DNA of 64,000 nt from Bacteroidota bacterium (GTDB lineage Bacteria; Bacteroidota; Bacteroidia; Chitinophagales; Chitinophagaceae): assembly GCA_023391015.1 (NCBI GenBank), contig JAEWBT010000136.1, positions 6,161-70,160 of the forward strand, given 5' to 3'. Shown piece by piece: positions 34,128-44,343 of the stretch; the stretch's first letter is position 1; each line of letters starts with the position of its first letter. The position numbers and the translations under genes are program-made. A model generated the notes under the pieces. It saw only the letters and a program-made list of their open reading frames with translations. It searched no databases and was not told the DNA's origin.

Positions 34128-35564
34128 ATGAAATTTTTACGGCCTTTTCTGGTTGCAGCGCTGGCGCTGCTTTTTTCCGCACCGGCGCAAGCCAAAAACG
34201 GATATAAAATCAAGGTCCACTACACCGACCTTAAAGACACCACCATCCTGCTGGCCAAATATTTTGGCAAAGGGTTGCCCACCATTTATAAAGTGGACAG
34301 TGTGCGCCTCAATGCCAAAGGCGATGGCATCCTTGCTTCTAAAGACACCATCGTCGGCGGCATTTACATGCTGATTCCAACCGACATGCGCTCCTTCAAC
34401 GAAGTGTTACTCAACGACGGCGACGACATCAGCGTGGAAATCACCAGTGCCGTTTCGCCCAATAAAATTTCGTTTCAAAACTCGCCGGAAAACAATCATT
34501 TTCAGGAATATCAACAATACCTCGTGGGCTACGGCGAAAAGCTGGGTGCTTTCAATAGCCAGTTGGCTGCTGCCAAAACCAAGGCCGATTCCACACCTGT
34601 TATTGAACGCAAGCAAGCCCTCGGAAAAGAGCTGATTGCTTATCGCCGTGGGCTGGTACAGAAGTATCCCGGCAGTCTGCTGGCCTCTATCCTCAATGCC
34701 TTGGAAGTTCCGGAAATTCCGCCTGCGCCCAAGGATGCCAACGGCAAAACCGACTCTTCGTTTTCCTATCGCTACCTGAAAGCGCACTTCTGGGACAGCT
34801 TTAATTTTAAAGATGAGCGTCTCATTCACACACCTATCTACGATGCCAAACTGGATGAATACTTCAATAACCTGGTGATTCCGGTGCCCGACAGCGTGAA
34901 CAAAGAAGCCGACTGGCTCCTGGCGCAAACGCGCGGCCAAAAGCAGCTGTTCAACTACACCCTTTCCTGGATTACGCAGTTTGCCGAGCGCAGCAAAATC
35001 ATGGGAATGGATGCTGCATTCGTACACCTGGTAGAGAAATACTACGCCCGTGGCGACGCCACCTGGCTGCCCGATACCACGGTGCAGAAATACCTCGACC
35101 GCATCGCCAAAATCGGGCCCAACATGATTGGCAAACTGGCCCCCGACCTGACGATGAAAACCGTGGATGGAAAATCCATTAAGCTTTCCGACGTAAAGGC
35201 TAAATACACGGTGCTGGTTTTTTATTCGCCCGACTGCGGCCACTGCATTACCGAAATGCCGAAGCTGGACAGTATGTACCGCGCGGTTTTAAAGGATAAA
35301 GGAACCAAGATTTTTGCCGTACGCACCGAGACGCCTGAAAAAACCTGGAAGGAATTCATCCAGAAAAATCATCTGGAAGGCTGGATCAACGTCTGGGATC
35401 CGGAAAATACCTCTGGATACCGTGCCAAATATGACGTTTACAGCACGCCGGTCATCTACCTGCTCGATGAGCGTAAAATCATTCGTGGCAAGCGCCTCGA
35501 TTACCAAACGATTCCTAAAGTGATTGATATGCTGGACAAGAAACCAGCTGCGACGGCTCCCTAA
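34128..35564 (+). CDS. Thioredoxin-like protein with DUF4369 and DUF5106 regions
   Basis: This is a 478-residue exported thiol-disulfide protein. The signal peptide ends in APAQA. The N-terminal DUF4369-like beta domain (about residues 25-115) has VHYTDLKDTTILLAKYFGKG and VDSVRLNAKGDGIL. A helical DUF5106-like middle follows. The C-terminal TlpA-type thioredoxin domain (about residues 340-470) shows VLVFYSPDCGHC, with the CxxC at about residue 370, and STPVIYLLDERKIIRGKRLD with the cis-proline. It acts in the periplasm on disulfides. A surA-like PPIase follows after 51 bp, so the two form a folding operon. Confidence 0.87.
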   Translation: MKFLRPFLVAALALLFSAPAQAKNGYKIKVHYTDLKDTTILLAKYFGKGLPTIYKVDSVRLNAKGDGILASKDTIVGGIYMLIPTDMRSFNEVLLNDGDDISVEITSAVSPNKISFQNSPENNHFQEYQQYLVGYGEKLGAFNSQLAAAKTKADSTPVIERKQALGKELIAYRRGLVQKYPGSLLASILNALEVPEIPPAPKDANGKTDSSFSYRYLKAHFWDSFNFKDERLIHTPIYDAKLDEYFNNLVIPVPDSVNKEADWLLAQTRGQKQLFNYTLSWITQFAERSKIMGMDAAFVHLVEKYYARGDATWLPDTTVQKYLDRIAKIGPNMIGKLAPDLTMKTVDGKSIKLSDVKAKYTVLVFYSPDCGHCITEMPKLDSMYRAVLKDKGTKIFAVRTETPEKTWKEFIQKNHLEGWINVWDPENTSGYRAKYDVYSTPVIYLLDERKIIRGKRLDYQTIPKVIDMLDKKPAATAP

Positions 35565-35615
35565 AAAGACCTTTGCCCTTCCCGACGCACAAGACAGGAC
35601 TTTCCACAAAAAAAC

Positions 35616-37595
35616 ATGAAGATTCAAACGATTCTGGCAGGCTTCGTGCTTGCCGGTTCCGCAATGACCGCTCAGGCCCAAACCCTTTTTACCTACGGCG
35701 GCAAGCCGGTGAGCAAAGCAGAATTTCTGCGCATCTATCAAAAAAACGGCGGTGCCAAAAAGGCCGATATGTCTGAAAAAGCACTCCGCGACTACCTGGA
35801 GCTTTACAGCCTTTTCCGCATGAAAGTGGCTGAGGCCGAAGTGCAGAAATTAGACACCGGTGCCGCTGCCCAGGGCGAAATCGCCAATTATCGCCGCCAG
35901 CTTTCCCGCAGCTACATCACCGACCCATCCACAACCGAGCGACTCATGGCCGAAGCCTATGACCGGCAGAAAAACATGGTGGAAGTCGCCCACATCCTGA
36001 TTCCTGTTACCGCTGGTCGCGATACGATGGAGGCCTACAACAAGGCCGACAGCCTTTACAAGGCAGCGATGAAAAAAGGAGCCGATTTCGGCGCCCTTGC
36101 CCGGCAATATTCGTCGGACCGTGGCTCTAAAGATCGCGGCGGAAATGTGGGGTACATCACGGGCCTGCAAACCGTGTATCCTTTTGAGAATGTGGCTTTT
36201 ACCACACCGGTGGGCAAGATTGCAAAGCCCTTTCGCACGCAGTTTGGCTACCATATCGTGAAAGTGCTTAACCGTCAACCTTCACAGGGGGAAGTGGAAG
36301 TGGCCCAGATTATGGCTTTGACGCCCAAGTCGAAAGGCGAAGAAGGCGTAGCCGAAGCGCGGCGCACCATCGACAGCGCCCTCACCGACCTGAAAGCAGG
36401 TATGCGCTGGGAAGACGCAGTGAAAAAATATTCGCAGGACCGCTACAGCAAAGACCAGGACGGCCTGCTGAAACCTTTTGGCCTGGGCCGCACTACGCCG
36501 GAGTTTGAAAAAGCAGCGTTTGCGCTAAAAAATCCCAACGACCTTTCGGCACCGGTGCAAACAGAATATGGCATCCACCTTTTGAAATTGGTGAAGAAAA
36601 TGCCCGTGCCACCCTTCGACTCGGTGCGCAGCGAGCTGCGGCGCAAAATCGAAAATGACGCGCGCGGCCAGATTGCCAAAGACCAATATACCGAGCAGGT
36701 AAAAGCGCGTTATGGCTACAAGGAATTTCCGGAAGCCCTGCAAAAGGTGATCAAAGAGGTAGATGGCACGATTGCCGATACCGGAAAGCTGGCCGGTAAA
36801 TTCAACGCTGCCGATTACGCAGGCGACACCACCGTGTTGCTGCAAATCAACAAACAATCTTTCACGGGGGCCGATTTTATGCGCTTCGCTGCCCAGACGG
36901 CCAATAACCAGCTGGTGGGCAACCGCGAGCTGGCCCTGAAAGAGATTTTCAACATGTATGCCGCTTCGGTGCTGAGCGATTTTCAGATTCAAAGCCTTGA
37001 AAAAGAAAACGCCGAATTCCGGAATCTGCTCACCGAATACCGCGACGGCATCCTGCTGTTCGACCTGATGGACCGCAACGTGTGGAGCAAAGCCTCTAAA
37101 GACAGCGCCGGACTGGAGGCTTTCTATAACCAACACAAAGACCGCTACCGCTGGGAAGAAGGCTTTGAAGGCACGGTGTATCGTTTCAAAGACCGCGCAT
37201 CGGCAGAGCAGGGCGTGAAGATGATGCAGAACGGCATGGACTCGGTAAAGGAAAAAGCCATGCTGGCGCAGCTCAACCAACCCGGCGCGCCCCCTTCCGT
37301 AACCGTGCAGCAGCAAGGCAAGTTTGAATGGAGCCGGTTCACGGATTTTCCGCGCTACGAGCTCACTGTGGGCAAGCCTTCGGCCATCAAAGTCAATCCC
37401 GACAGCACTGCTTTTGATGTGGTATTGGTAAAACGCTTCATCCCGGCGGGCGAGCCCAAAACGCTGACCGAAGCCCGTGGCTACGTGGTGGCCGAGTATC
37501 AGGATTATCTCGAAAAATCCTGGAACGAAGCGCTGCGCAAGAAATATCCCGTTGTAGTAGAAGAAAAAGTGTTTCGCTCGATGGTAAGCAAGTAA
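35616..37595 (+). CDS. Periplasmic peptidyl-prolyl isomerase with two parvulin domains
   Basis: This is a 659-residue SurA/PpiD-like folding factor. The signal peptide ends in MTAQAQ. A helical chaperone segment precedes the first rotamase domain (about residues 125-225, VEVAHILIPVTAG, GADFGALARQYSSDRGS, PFRTQFGYHIVKVL). A second, shorter one follows at about 228-330 (VEVAQIMALTPKSK, SAPVQTEYGIHLLKLV). The C-terminal 300 residues carry a SurA-type helical region. It catalyses prolyl isomerisation and assists folding of outer-membrane proteins. It lies in an operon with the upstream thioredoxin-like protein. Confidence 0.88.
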   Translation: MKIQTILAGFVLAGSAMTAQAQTLFTYGGKPVSKAEFLRIYQKNGGAKKADMSEKALRDYLELYSLFRMKVAEAEVQKLDTGAAAQGEIANYRRQLSRSYITDPSTTERLMAEAYDRQKNMVEVAHILIPVTAGRDTMEAYNKADSLYKAAMKKGADFGALARQYSSDRGSKDRGGNVGYITGLQTVYPFENVAFTTPVGKIAKPFRTQFGYHIVKVLNRQPSQGEVEVAQIMALTPKSKGEEGVAEARRTIDSALTDLKAGMRWEDAVKKYSQDRYSKDQDGLLKPFGLGRTTPEFEKAAFALKNPNDLSAPVQTEYGIHLLKLVKKMPVPPFDSVRSELRRKIENDARGQIAKDQYTEQVKARYGYKEFPEALQKVIKEVDGTIADTGKLAGKFNAADYAGDTTVLLQINKQSFTGADFMRFAAQTANNQLVGNRELALKEIFNMYAASVLSDFQIQSLEKENAEFRNLLTEYRDGILLFDLMDRNVWSKASKDSAGLEAFYNQHKDRYRWEEGFEGTVYRFKDRASAEQGVKMMQNGMDSVKEKAMLAQLNQPGAPPSVTVQQQGKFEWSRFTDFPRYELTVGKPSAIKVNPDSTAFDVVLVKRFIPAGEPKTLTEARGYVVAEYQDYLEKSWNEALRKKYPVVVEEKVFRSMVSK

Positions 37596-37621
37596 CGCTC
37601 TCTTAGTCCTTTTAAAGTCTC

Positions 37622-37654
37622 AATCGGAGCGCGCCATTTGGCGCGCTCCGATTT
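37622..37654 (+). terminator. Terminator of the thioredoxin-PPIase operon
   Basis: AATCGGAGCGCGCC pairs with GGCGCGCTCCGATT and runs into TTT. Confidence 0.88.
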
Positions 37655-37778
37655 TCTGTTAAGGGCCTCTGTAGGCTCCGGAAAGGAATTTGGATGGACC
37701 AGAATTTCCGGAAATAAAGCCTGTTTTCCGGAAAATACAGCCCTCGTTTTCAGACTTTGCCCAACGTAAATCTCGGAT

Positions 37779-37862
37779 TAAGCGGGCTTCGACAAGCTCC
37801 CCCTTGACACACGTTTCTCATCCGCAACTGTGTCACCGGGAGCTTGTCGAAGGGCGGGCTTA
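37779..37862. repeat. REP-like inverted repeat, CTTCGACAAGCTC type
   Basis: TAAGCGGGCTTCGACAAGCT is mirrored by AGCTTGTCGAAGGGCGGGCT, with TGACACA and TGTGTCA pairing further inside. The unit is noncoding. It lies in a 429-bp gap between the PPIase and kup genes that also holds two TTCCGGAA copies (37706, 37726) and two terminators. Confidence 0.8.
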
Positions 37863-37969
37863 TCGAAGGGCCGCAGCCTACCGCTCTTTTAAAGCAAACA
37901 AAGCTATAGCCAGGATAAACAGTTCAAGACCAAGCCTGCTAAAACGAGAGGCACTTTTATCCAATAAAG

Positions 37970-38006
37970 AAAATACCGGAAAATCATCTTGATTTTCCGG
38001 TATTTT
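37970..38006 (-). terminator. Terminator of kup, stem containing a TTCCGG half-site
   Basis: AAAATACCGGAAAATCA (37970-37986) pairs perfectly with TGATTTTCCGGTATTTT (37990-38006) across a three-base loop. The stem arms resemble half of the dispersed palindrome. Confidence 0.85.
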
Positions 38007-38024
38007 AGAGGGTGTTTTACCCGT

Positions 38025-39992
38025 TTAAGAAATCCGCCGCAGCTTGTATTCCTTGGAAGGCGAAACCATAATAGGGTATTTCTCCAGCGTAACGTCCGAA
38101 GCATCCAACCCAAAACTGCGCTCCTCGGAAAGGCTGTATTTCTTGAGCAGGAAATAACCGCGCATAATCATGCGGTCCAGAAGTGGCAGGGCATTGTCGC
38201 GGGAAAGGATTTTTTCGATTACAATAAACCGGAAATCACCCGCCACATTATTGTTTCGCAGCGATTCGTAGCGGCTCGTTACGTTTACTTCTTTATTCTG
38301 CACCATTTCTTCCACCACTTTCCGGAACATACTTTGCACCCGGTGCTCCACGCGAAAGCCCAGCCGGAGCTCCACCCGGATGATTTCATTCGGGATAATA
38401 GTGGTTACAGAATACTCCATCGTGTAGGGATCATCCAGTACATGGACGTGGACAAACCAGTAAATATCGGCGCGTTTGGGCTTGCGGTACAGAATGGAGA
38501 AAATAACCTTGTGTTCGATCTCGCGCGGGTTGTCGGCGCTTGTCAGGTACACCAGGTGGGTGGCATATTTGGGGATCGAGCGGTCGTTGCTCACCTCCTG
38601 AATAATGGATACATAGTCTTCCAGCCGCACAAACTCCACAAAACGGTTTTTGATTTTCCGGCTTTTAAACCACGTGTACATCACTAAAAACAACAAACCC
38701 GCAATCATCATCGTAACATAGCCACCGTGGGGAAATTTGACGAGGTTGGCTACCAGAAAACCGGTTTCAATCGTCAGGTATAAGGCCAGATACCCCACCA
38801 CATACACCATCCCGGCGCGACGGGTGAACAGGTAATTGGCAAACAGCAGCGATGTCATGATAAACGTAGTCACAATCGCCAGTCCGTAGGCCGCATCCAT
38901 GTTGCTGGATTTCCGGAAATACAGCGTTACGCCCACGCAACCCAGGTATAAAAGCAGGTTGATGCCCGGGATAAAAATCTGCCCACGCTCCACGGTCGGG
39001 TAGTTAATCTTCATCCGGGGCCACAGGTTGAGCTTAATGGCCTCGGAGATGAGCGTGAAAGAGCCGGTAATCATCGCCTGCGAGGCAATGATAGCCGCCA
39101 TCGTGGCCAGCGCTACCCCGAAAGGCAAAAAGCCGGGGCTCATCAACATGTAGAAAGGATTGTTGGTAGCAGCGCTCCAGGCAACGCCCGGATGGCTTTC
39201 GCCCCAGTGCAGCAGGGAAGCGCCCTGCCCCAGATAGTTTAGAACAATGGTGGTTTTGACAAAAATCCAGGATACCCGGATGTTGGCCCGTCCGGCGTGG
39301 CCAAGGTCGGAGTACAGCGCCTCGGCCCCGGTGGTGCACAAAAACACAGCGCCCAGCAGCCAGAAGCCGCCGGGATACAAGGTCAGAAAATGAATGGCAT
39401 AATAGGGATTAAAGGCTTTCAGGATGGTCCAATCATCGGAAAGATGGAGTATGCCCAGCGTGGCCAGCATCAGAAACCAGGCCGTCATGATGGGGCCAAA
39501 AGCCTTGCCAATAGAGGCAGTGCCAAACTGCTGCGACAAAAACAGCATAGAGATAATGCCCAGCGCCAAAAACAGAATCGATTGCTCGTTGATGACGTGA
39601 CTGAGCTGCGGAATGTTTTGAAGCCCTTCCAGCGCCGAAACCACCGAGATGGGCGGCGTAATCATGCCATCGGCCAGAATGCAGGCCCCGCCAATCATGG
39701 CCGGATACACCACCCAGCGCTTATGCCGGCGCACGAGCGCAAAAAGCGAGAAAATGCCGCCCTCCCCACGGTTGTCGGCCTTAAGGGTAAGCACTACATA
39801 TTTAATGGTGGTTTGCAGCGTCAGCGTCCAGATAATGCACGACAATGAGCCGATAATCAGCTCCGGGGTAACCGCCCGGTTGTTGCAGATGGCATTAAAA
39901 ACGTAGAGGGGTGAGGTGCCGATATCGCCGAAGACGATACCCAGCGCAATCAGCATACCGGCGGCGGTAGCTTTATTTAAAGGCTTTCCCAC
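38025..39992 (-). CDS. kup: Potassium uptake protein of the KUP/HAK/KT family
   Basis: Kup imports K+ with protons across the inner membrane. The 655-residue protein starts with the family signature ALGIVFGDIGTSPLYVF, followed by NRGEGGIFSLFALVRR, GGACILADGMITPPISVVSA and TTGAEALYSDLGHAG. Twelve hydrophobic segments run to about residue 440. A hydrophilic cytoplasmic C-terminal domain of about 200 residues follows (FVEFVRLEDYVSII, RADIYWFVHVHVLDDPYTM). Length and order are as usual. It is divergent from the M13 peptidase gene and has its own promoter and terminator. Confidence 0.95.
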   Translation of the reverse strand: MGKPLNKATAAGMLIALGIVFGDIGTSPLYVFNAICNNRAVTPELIIGSLSCIIWTLTLQTTIKYVVLTLKADNRGEGGIFSLFALVRRHKRWVVYPAMIGGACILADGMITPPISVVSALEGLQNIPQLSHVINEQSILFLALGIISMLFLSQQFGTASIGKAFGPIMTAWFLMLATLGILHLSDDWTILKAFNPYYAIHFLTLYPGGFWLLGAVFLCTTGAEALYSDLGHAGRANIRVSWIFVKTTIVLNYLGQGASLLHWGESHPGVAWSAATNNPFYMLMSPGFLPFGVALATMAAIIASQAMITGSFTLISEAIKLNLWPRMKINYPTVERGQIFIPGINLLLYLGCVGVTLYFRKSSNMDAAYGLAIVTTFIMTSLLFANYLFTRRAGMVYVVGYLALYLTIETGFLVANLVKFPHGGYVTMMIAGLLFLVMYTWFKSRKIKNRFVEFVRLEDYVSIIQEVSNDRSIPKYATHLVYLTSADNPREIEHKVIFSILYRKPKRADIYWFVHVHVLDDPYTMEYSVTTIIPNEIIRVELRLGFRVEHRVQSMFRKVVEEMVQNKEVNVTSRYESLRNNNVAGDFRFIVIEKILSRDNALPLLDRMIMRGYFLLKKYSLSEERSFGLDASDVTLEKYPIMVSPSKEYKLRRIS

Positions 39993-40024
39993 GGGAAGAC
40001 GTCGGGGTTTTTAAAAAAAGTGGA

Positions 40025-40032
40025 CAAAAGTA
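40025..40032 (-). promoter_or_regulatory. -7 box of kup (TACTTTTG)
   Basis: The minus strand reads TACTTTTG 32 bp before ATG 39992. A TTTG at 40049-40052 is a possible -33 element. Confidence 0.5.
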
Positions 40033-40280
40033 GGGGGCATTGCAGGTTCAAATAACAACTGGCGCAAAAGCAAGCCCGATTTCTTTTCAGATAACCTTTT
40101 TTAAATACCGGACCATGAATCTGTTTTTCCAGAAAAAGAACATCATCTTTGCACCCCGGAAAAAACGCCCGCATAGCGACGCTGACGTGTTGAAACGGCT
40201 TTTCCGGAACCGGAAGCCTGGGTTTCCGGAAGCGCGCCTGGCTCTTTTTCTGCTTCACCGATTTATTTCTTTTTCTTATA

Positions 40281-42350
40281 ATGACCTTTCTCAAGTCATC
40301 CGGAAAACGCCTGAGTTGGGCCGTGCCGGTTTTGCTGCTGGCCGCCTGCGGCACAAACACCGATTCTAAAACCGCTTCCGGCAATGCCGCACCGCCCGAT
40401 ATCCTGGTGCAAAATCTGGACACCACCATACGCCCCGGCGACGACTTTTTCCAATACGCCAACGGCGGCTGGATTAAAAAAACACCCATTCCCGGCGACG
40501 AAACCAACTACGGCATTGCCCAGCTGGTGATGGATGACCTCTACGCCCGCAAAAAGGCCATCAACGAAGATGCCCTGAAGGCCGAAGACCCTACCGATAT
40601 CAAACGCAAGATTGCCGATTTCTACCGCAGTGCCAACGACACGGTAGCGATTGAAAAAGGCGGCATTGAGCCCATGCGGCCCATGCTGAATAAAATTTAT
40701 GCGGCTGCTACGCCCGCCGATGTGATGGCGGTGGCTGCTCAGCTTCACCAGATGGGCGTGGGCGTTTTATTTGGCGAAGGTGCCGGACAAGATGCGATGG
40801 CCAGCGACCGCATGGCCTACTACCTGATGCAGGGCGGCCTTGGGATGCCCAACCGCGATTATTATCTGAAGACCGACGCCCGCACCGTGGGCATCCGCAA
40901 CGCCTACGAAAAGTATATCGCGCAAATGCTGCGCGCCATTGGCGGTCCGGATAGCGCCGGTGCAGACGCGAAAGCCAAGGCCATTCTGGCGCTGGAAACC
41001 AAGCTGGCTAAGGCGTCCCGCTCGGTAGAAGCGCTGCGTGACCCGTATGCCAATTACAATAAAATGGCGCTTTCAGGCTTGCAGAAAACCTCCCCGCGCA
41101 TTGACTGGAAGGGCACCATTTCCGGAATTGGCGCGCCGGGTGTGGATACCGTGATCGTAGGGCAGCCGGAGTTTTACAAAGCGCTGGATGGCATTGTGAA
41201 TACCGAAAGCATCGGCACGCTGAAAGATTACATGGCCTTCCACACAGTAAGCGATTTTGCGCCTTACCTGAGCAGCAATCTGGGCGACGCCCGTTTTGAT
41301 TTTTATGGCAAAGCCATTCGCGGTGCCGAGGCACAGCGCCCGCGCTGGAAGCGCGTGCTGGACGCACAGGAAGACGCCATGGGCGAAGCCGTAGGCCAGC
41401 TTTTTGCCGCCGAATATTTTGACGAAACCGCCAAGAAGCGCTACAGCGATATGGTGGAGAAAGTGCGCGATGCCTATAAAATCCGCATTCAAAAGCTGGA
41501 CTGGATGACGCCGGAGACCAAGGAGAAAGCCCTGGACAAGCTGGCGCGGATGACCAAGAAAGTAGGGTATCCCGATAAGTGGAAAGATTTCTCGGCGATG
41601 CAGATTGGCAAAAAGTCTTACGCCGAAAACATGATGGCCGCCCATCAGTGGTGGAATACTTATTCGCTTTCGAAGCTGGGCAAGCCGGTGGACCGCAGCG
41701 AGTGGGACATGACCCCACAGACCTACAACGCCTATTACAATCCATCCAACAACGAGATTGTGCTGCCCGCCGGCATCTTCACCGTTCCCGGTCGCCGCGA
41801 TGCGGAGCTGGACGACGCGCTGGTGTATGGCTATGCCGCCGCTTCCACCATTGGCCATGAAATCACCCACGGCTTTGACGACGAAGGGCGGCAGTTTGAT
41901 GCCGACGGCAACCTCAAAAACTGGTGGACGAAGAAGGATGAAGAAGAGTTTACCAAGCGTGCCAACGTGCTGGTGCAGCAGTTCAACAATATCGTGGCGC
42001 TGGACTCCACCCGCATCAATGGCCGCATGACCTTGGGCGAAAACCTGGCCGACCTCGGCGGGCTGCTCCTTGGTGCTGACGCGTTTAAAACCACCGAAGC
42101 CTACAAATCCAACAAGCCCATCAACGGCCTGATGCCGATGCAGCGCTTTTTCCTCGGCTATGCGCTGGGCTGGCTGTATCAGATCCGCGACGCGGAACTG
42201 GCCAACCGGCTGATTACCGACGTACACAGCCCGGCGAAGTGGCGCGTGAACGGTCCGCTGCCGAACGTTCCGGAATTTTACAATGCTTTCAACGTGCAGC
42301 CCGGTCAGAAAATGTATTTGCCGGATAGCGCGCGGGTGAAGCTGTGGTAA
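40281..42350 (+). CDS. M13 family metallopeptidase (neprilysin-like lipoprotein)
   Basis: This is a 689-residue zinc endopeptidase. An N-terminal lipoprotein signal with LLLAACGTN anchors it to a membrane. The mature part begins with TIRPGDDFFQYANGGWIKK, the M13 N-terminal signature. The zinc motif is STIGHEITHGFDDEG, with NAYYNPSNNEIVLPAGI before it and the third ligand in GENLADLGGLLLGADAF after it. A C-terminal VNGPLPNVPEFYNAFNV matches the family end. It cleaves peptides at the cell envelope, as PepO does. Two TTCCGGAA copies (40202, 40224) stand 22 bp apart in the 288-bp gap before it. Confidence 0.93.
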   Translation: MTFLKSSGKRLSWAVPVLLLAACGTNTDSKTASGNAAPPDILVQNLDTTIRPGDDFFQYANGGWIKKTPIPGDETNYGIAQLVMDDLYARKKAINEDALKAEDPTDIKRKIADFYRSANDTVAIEKGGIEPMRPMLNKIYAAATPADVMAVAAQLHQMGVGVLFGEGAGQDAMASDRMAYYLMQGGLGMPNRDYYLKTDARTVGIRNAYEKYIAQMLRAIGGPDSAGADAKAKAILALETKLAKASRSVEALRDPYANYNKMALSGLQKTSPRIDWKGTISGIGAPGVDTVIVGQPEFYKALDGIVNTESIGTLKDYMAFHTVSDFAPYLSSNLGDARFDFYGKAIRGAEAQRPRWKRVLDAQEDAMGEAVGQLFAAEYFDETAKKRYSDMVEKVRDAYKIRIQKLDWMTPETKEKALDKLARMTKKVGYPDKWKDFSAMQIGKKSYAENMMAAHQWWNTYSLSKLGKPVDRSEWDMTPQTYNAYYNPSNNEIVLPAGIFTVPGRRDAELDDALVYGYAAASTIGHEITHGFDDEGRQFDADGNLKNWWTKKDEEEFTKRANVLVQQFNNIVALDSTRINGRMTLGENLADLGGLLLGADAFKTTEAYKSNKPINGLMPMQRFFLGYALGWLYQIRDAELANRLITDVHSPAKWRVNGPLPNVPEFYNAFNVQPGQKMYLPDSARVKLW

Positions 42351-42371
42351 GATTTGATTTTTAGAGTGATT

Positions 42372-42401
42372 AAAAACCGACTGCGAGAGTGGTCGGTTTT
42401 T
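42372..42401 (+). terminator. Terminator of the M13 gene
   Basis: AAAAACCGAC pairs with GTCGGTTTTT and a T tail follows. Two TTCCGGAA copies (42450, 42471) lie 21 bp apart just downstream. Confidence 0.85.
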
Positions 42402-42586
42402 GTTTCATGGTGATATGTCTGTTTGAGAAACAGCGTCTGGGCTTTATTTTTCCGGAAAAATGACGTTGTTTTCCGGAAAAATAAAGCTTTCCCAAGCATA
42501 ACTTCCGTGGAAGCCAAGCTACTTCCGGTATATCCTGGAAAATTCCCCGAAGTCAGAAGCCTTGCGAAAACTTAAAGCCCAGTACG

Positions 42587-43510
42587 ATGCCTCAGCTCAT
42601 CATTGAAGCCCGCAGTGCCTCCCTCAGCACCGGATTAACAGTGCGCCGAATCCTTCCCTTTCGCCTGCGTAGAATGGTAGGTCCTTTCATCTTTATGGAC
42701 CATGCCGGCCCGGTGGATCTACAACTGCCAGCCCTGACGGATATAGATGTGTTGCCGCATCCGCACATTGGCCTCTCTACGGTCAGCTATTTGTTTGGCG
42801 GACAGGTAACGCACCGCGACAGCCTTGGCGTAGAGCAGATCATTCGTCCGGGGGAAGTAAACTGGATGACCGCTGGCAGTGGCATTGCCCATTCTGAGCG
42901 GTTTGAAGAGCCGGATGCGCTGGCTGGCGGCGCTCTGGAAATGATTCAGACTTGGGTGGCGTTGCCCGAAAAAGCTGAGGAAGCCGCGCCGGAGTTTCAT
43001 AATTATCAACCCGAAGCATTACCCATCTTCACGGATAGCGGCGTCTGGATGCGCTTGATTGCGGGGAATGCTTATGGCCTGCGAAACGATGTTAAGACTC
43101 ACTCGCCGCTCTTTTACCTGCACGTGCAGTTAGACGCCGGCACGAAGCTGACTTTACCCCGAGAATATTCTGAACGGGCTGTTTATCTTGTAAAAGGTAG
43201 CCTGGAGGTTGCCGGCATAGCCTACAGCCCCGGGCAGATGCTGGTATTTGGCCCCAAAGAGGAACCAACCATTATGGCCAGGCAGGCTGCTACGCTCATG
43301 CTGCTGGGCGGTGAACCGCTGGGCGAGCGGTTCATCTGGTGGAACTTTGTTTCTTCCCGTAAAGAGCGCATTGAACAGGCCAAGGCGGACTGGAAAGCCG
43401 GCAGGATTGTGCTGCCGCCCAACGACAACAAGGAGTTTATTCCGCTTCCGGAGACGAAATCGGGGCCGGTGAGCAGCAACACGGCTCCGCCACCAGAGCC
43501 GCTTTCCTGA
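42587..43510 (+). CDS. Pirin family protein
   Basis: This is a 307-residue cytosolic bicupin. The first cupin shows the pirin signature in MVGPFIFMDHAGPVD, LPHPHIGLSTVSYLFGG with metal-binding histidines, and the third and fourth ligands in GSGIAHSERFEE. The second cupin has TKLTLPREYSERAVYLVKG and GQMLVFGPKEEP. Bacterial pirins include quercetinase-like dioxygenases and regulators of the PDH complex; the sequence does not tell which. The C-terminus ends in a Pro/Ser-rich tail. No operon partner is evident. Confidence 0.92.
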   Translation: MPQLIIEARSASLSTGLTVRRILPFRLRRMVGPFIFMDHAGPVDLQLPALTDIDVLPHPHIGLSTVSYLFGGQVTHRDSLGVEQIIRPGEVNWMTAGSGIAHSERFEEPDALAGGALEMIQTWVALPEKAEEAAPEFHNYQPEALPIFTDSGVWMRLIAGNAYGLRNDVKTHSPLFYLHVQLDAGTKLTLPREYSERAVYLVKGSLEVAGIAYSPGQMLVFGPKEEPTIMARQAATLMLLGGEPLGERFIWWNFVSSRKERIEQAKADWKAGRIVLPPNDNKEFIPLPETKSGPVSSNTAPPPEPLS

Positions 43511-43676
43511 AGCGATGCCTTTCTCCAGCGCTAACTTTTTGATTCATGACGATGTGTTGTGTTTTAGCGTGTGGGCCTACCATAGCTTGGGGAGGTTTTT
43601 TTTATAATAGACGTAGGTCTTGCAGCACATTCATCCTGAGACAAAATTTATGCGACTGCCTTTCTCCATTACGGTA

Positions 43677-44168
43677 TCAGCGCAGTTCCGACAGTAAATC
43701 TTCCAGGTCCAGCGCAATGGTATACATTTCCAAAGACCCATCCGCTTTGTACGGCCACTGTTCTTGAGGCCGGTCCCAATAAAGCTCCACACCGTTTCCG
43801 TCCGGGTCGTTCAGGTATAAAGCTTCCGAAACTCCGTGGTCAGATGCGCCGGTAAGCGGATAACCTGCCCCGCGAAGCCGCTCAAAAATAATAGCGAGGT
43901 CTTTGCGCATGGGGTAGAGGATAGCAGTATGGTACAGACCAACGCCCTGAACCGGTGCCGGAGGCATTCCTTTGCTGTGCCAGGTGTTCAGCCCGATATG
44001 GTGATGGTATCCGCCAGCGGAAAGAAAAGCCGCCTGACTGCCATACAGCGTGGTAACTTCAAAACCCAGCAAATCGCGGTAGAAGGCAAGCGCCCGCTGC
44101 AAATCAGAAACTTTGAGGTGAACGTGCCCGATGCGGGTTTGCGGAGGAACGCTGTATTCGTTATTCAT
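43677..44168 (-). CDS. VOC family protein (glyoxalase/bleomycin/dioxygenase fold)
   Basis: This is a 163-residue protein with paired beta-alpha-beta-beta-beta units. IGHVHLKVSDLQRALAFYRD supplies the first metal histidine, HTAILYPMRKDLAIIFERL the second, and GVELYWDR the glutamate. LYLNDPDGNGVELYWDRP and the SAGGYHHHIGLNTW segment are close to the CatE-like catechol 2,3-dioxygenase subgroup. The substrate is unknown. A TTCCGGAA copy (44193) lies 25 bp upstream of the start, in the likely promoter region. No partner gene suggests a pathway. Confidence 0.88.
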   Translation of the reverse strand: MNNEYSVPPQTRIGHVHLKVSDLQRALAFYRDLLGFEVTTLYGSQAAFLSAGGYHHHIGLNTWHSKGMPPAPVQGVGLYHTAILYPMRKDLAIIFERLRGAGYPLTGASDHGVSEALYLNDPDGNGVELYWDRPQEQWPYKADGSLEMYTIALDLEDLLSELR

Positions 44169-44343
44169 AAGATGTATAAAAGTACCGTTTTTTTCCGGAA
44201 ATACGGCCCATTTTACGGTATCGGGGAAAGGTTGGGGTAGGGGCTGGCTTCGAAAGGAAGAAAATGCTTCTAAATGGAATAAAGCTGGATGATGGGCGTA
44301 AAGAGTTTTGGAAAAGAAGCAGGCGCGATGGCCGCAGCAGGCA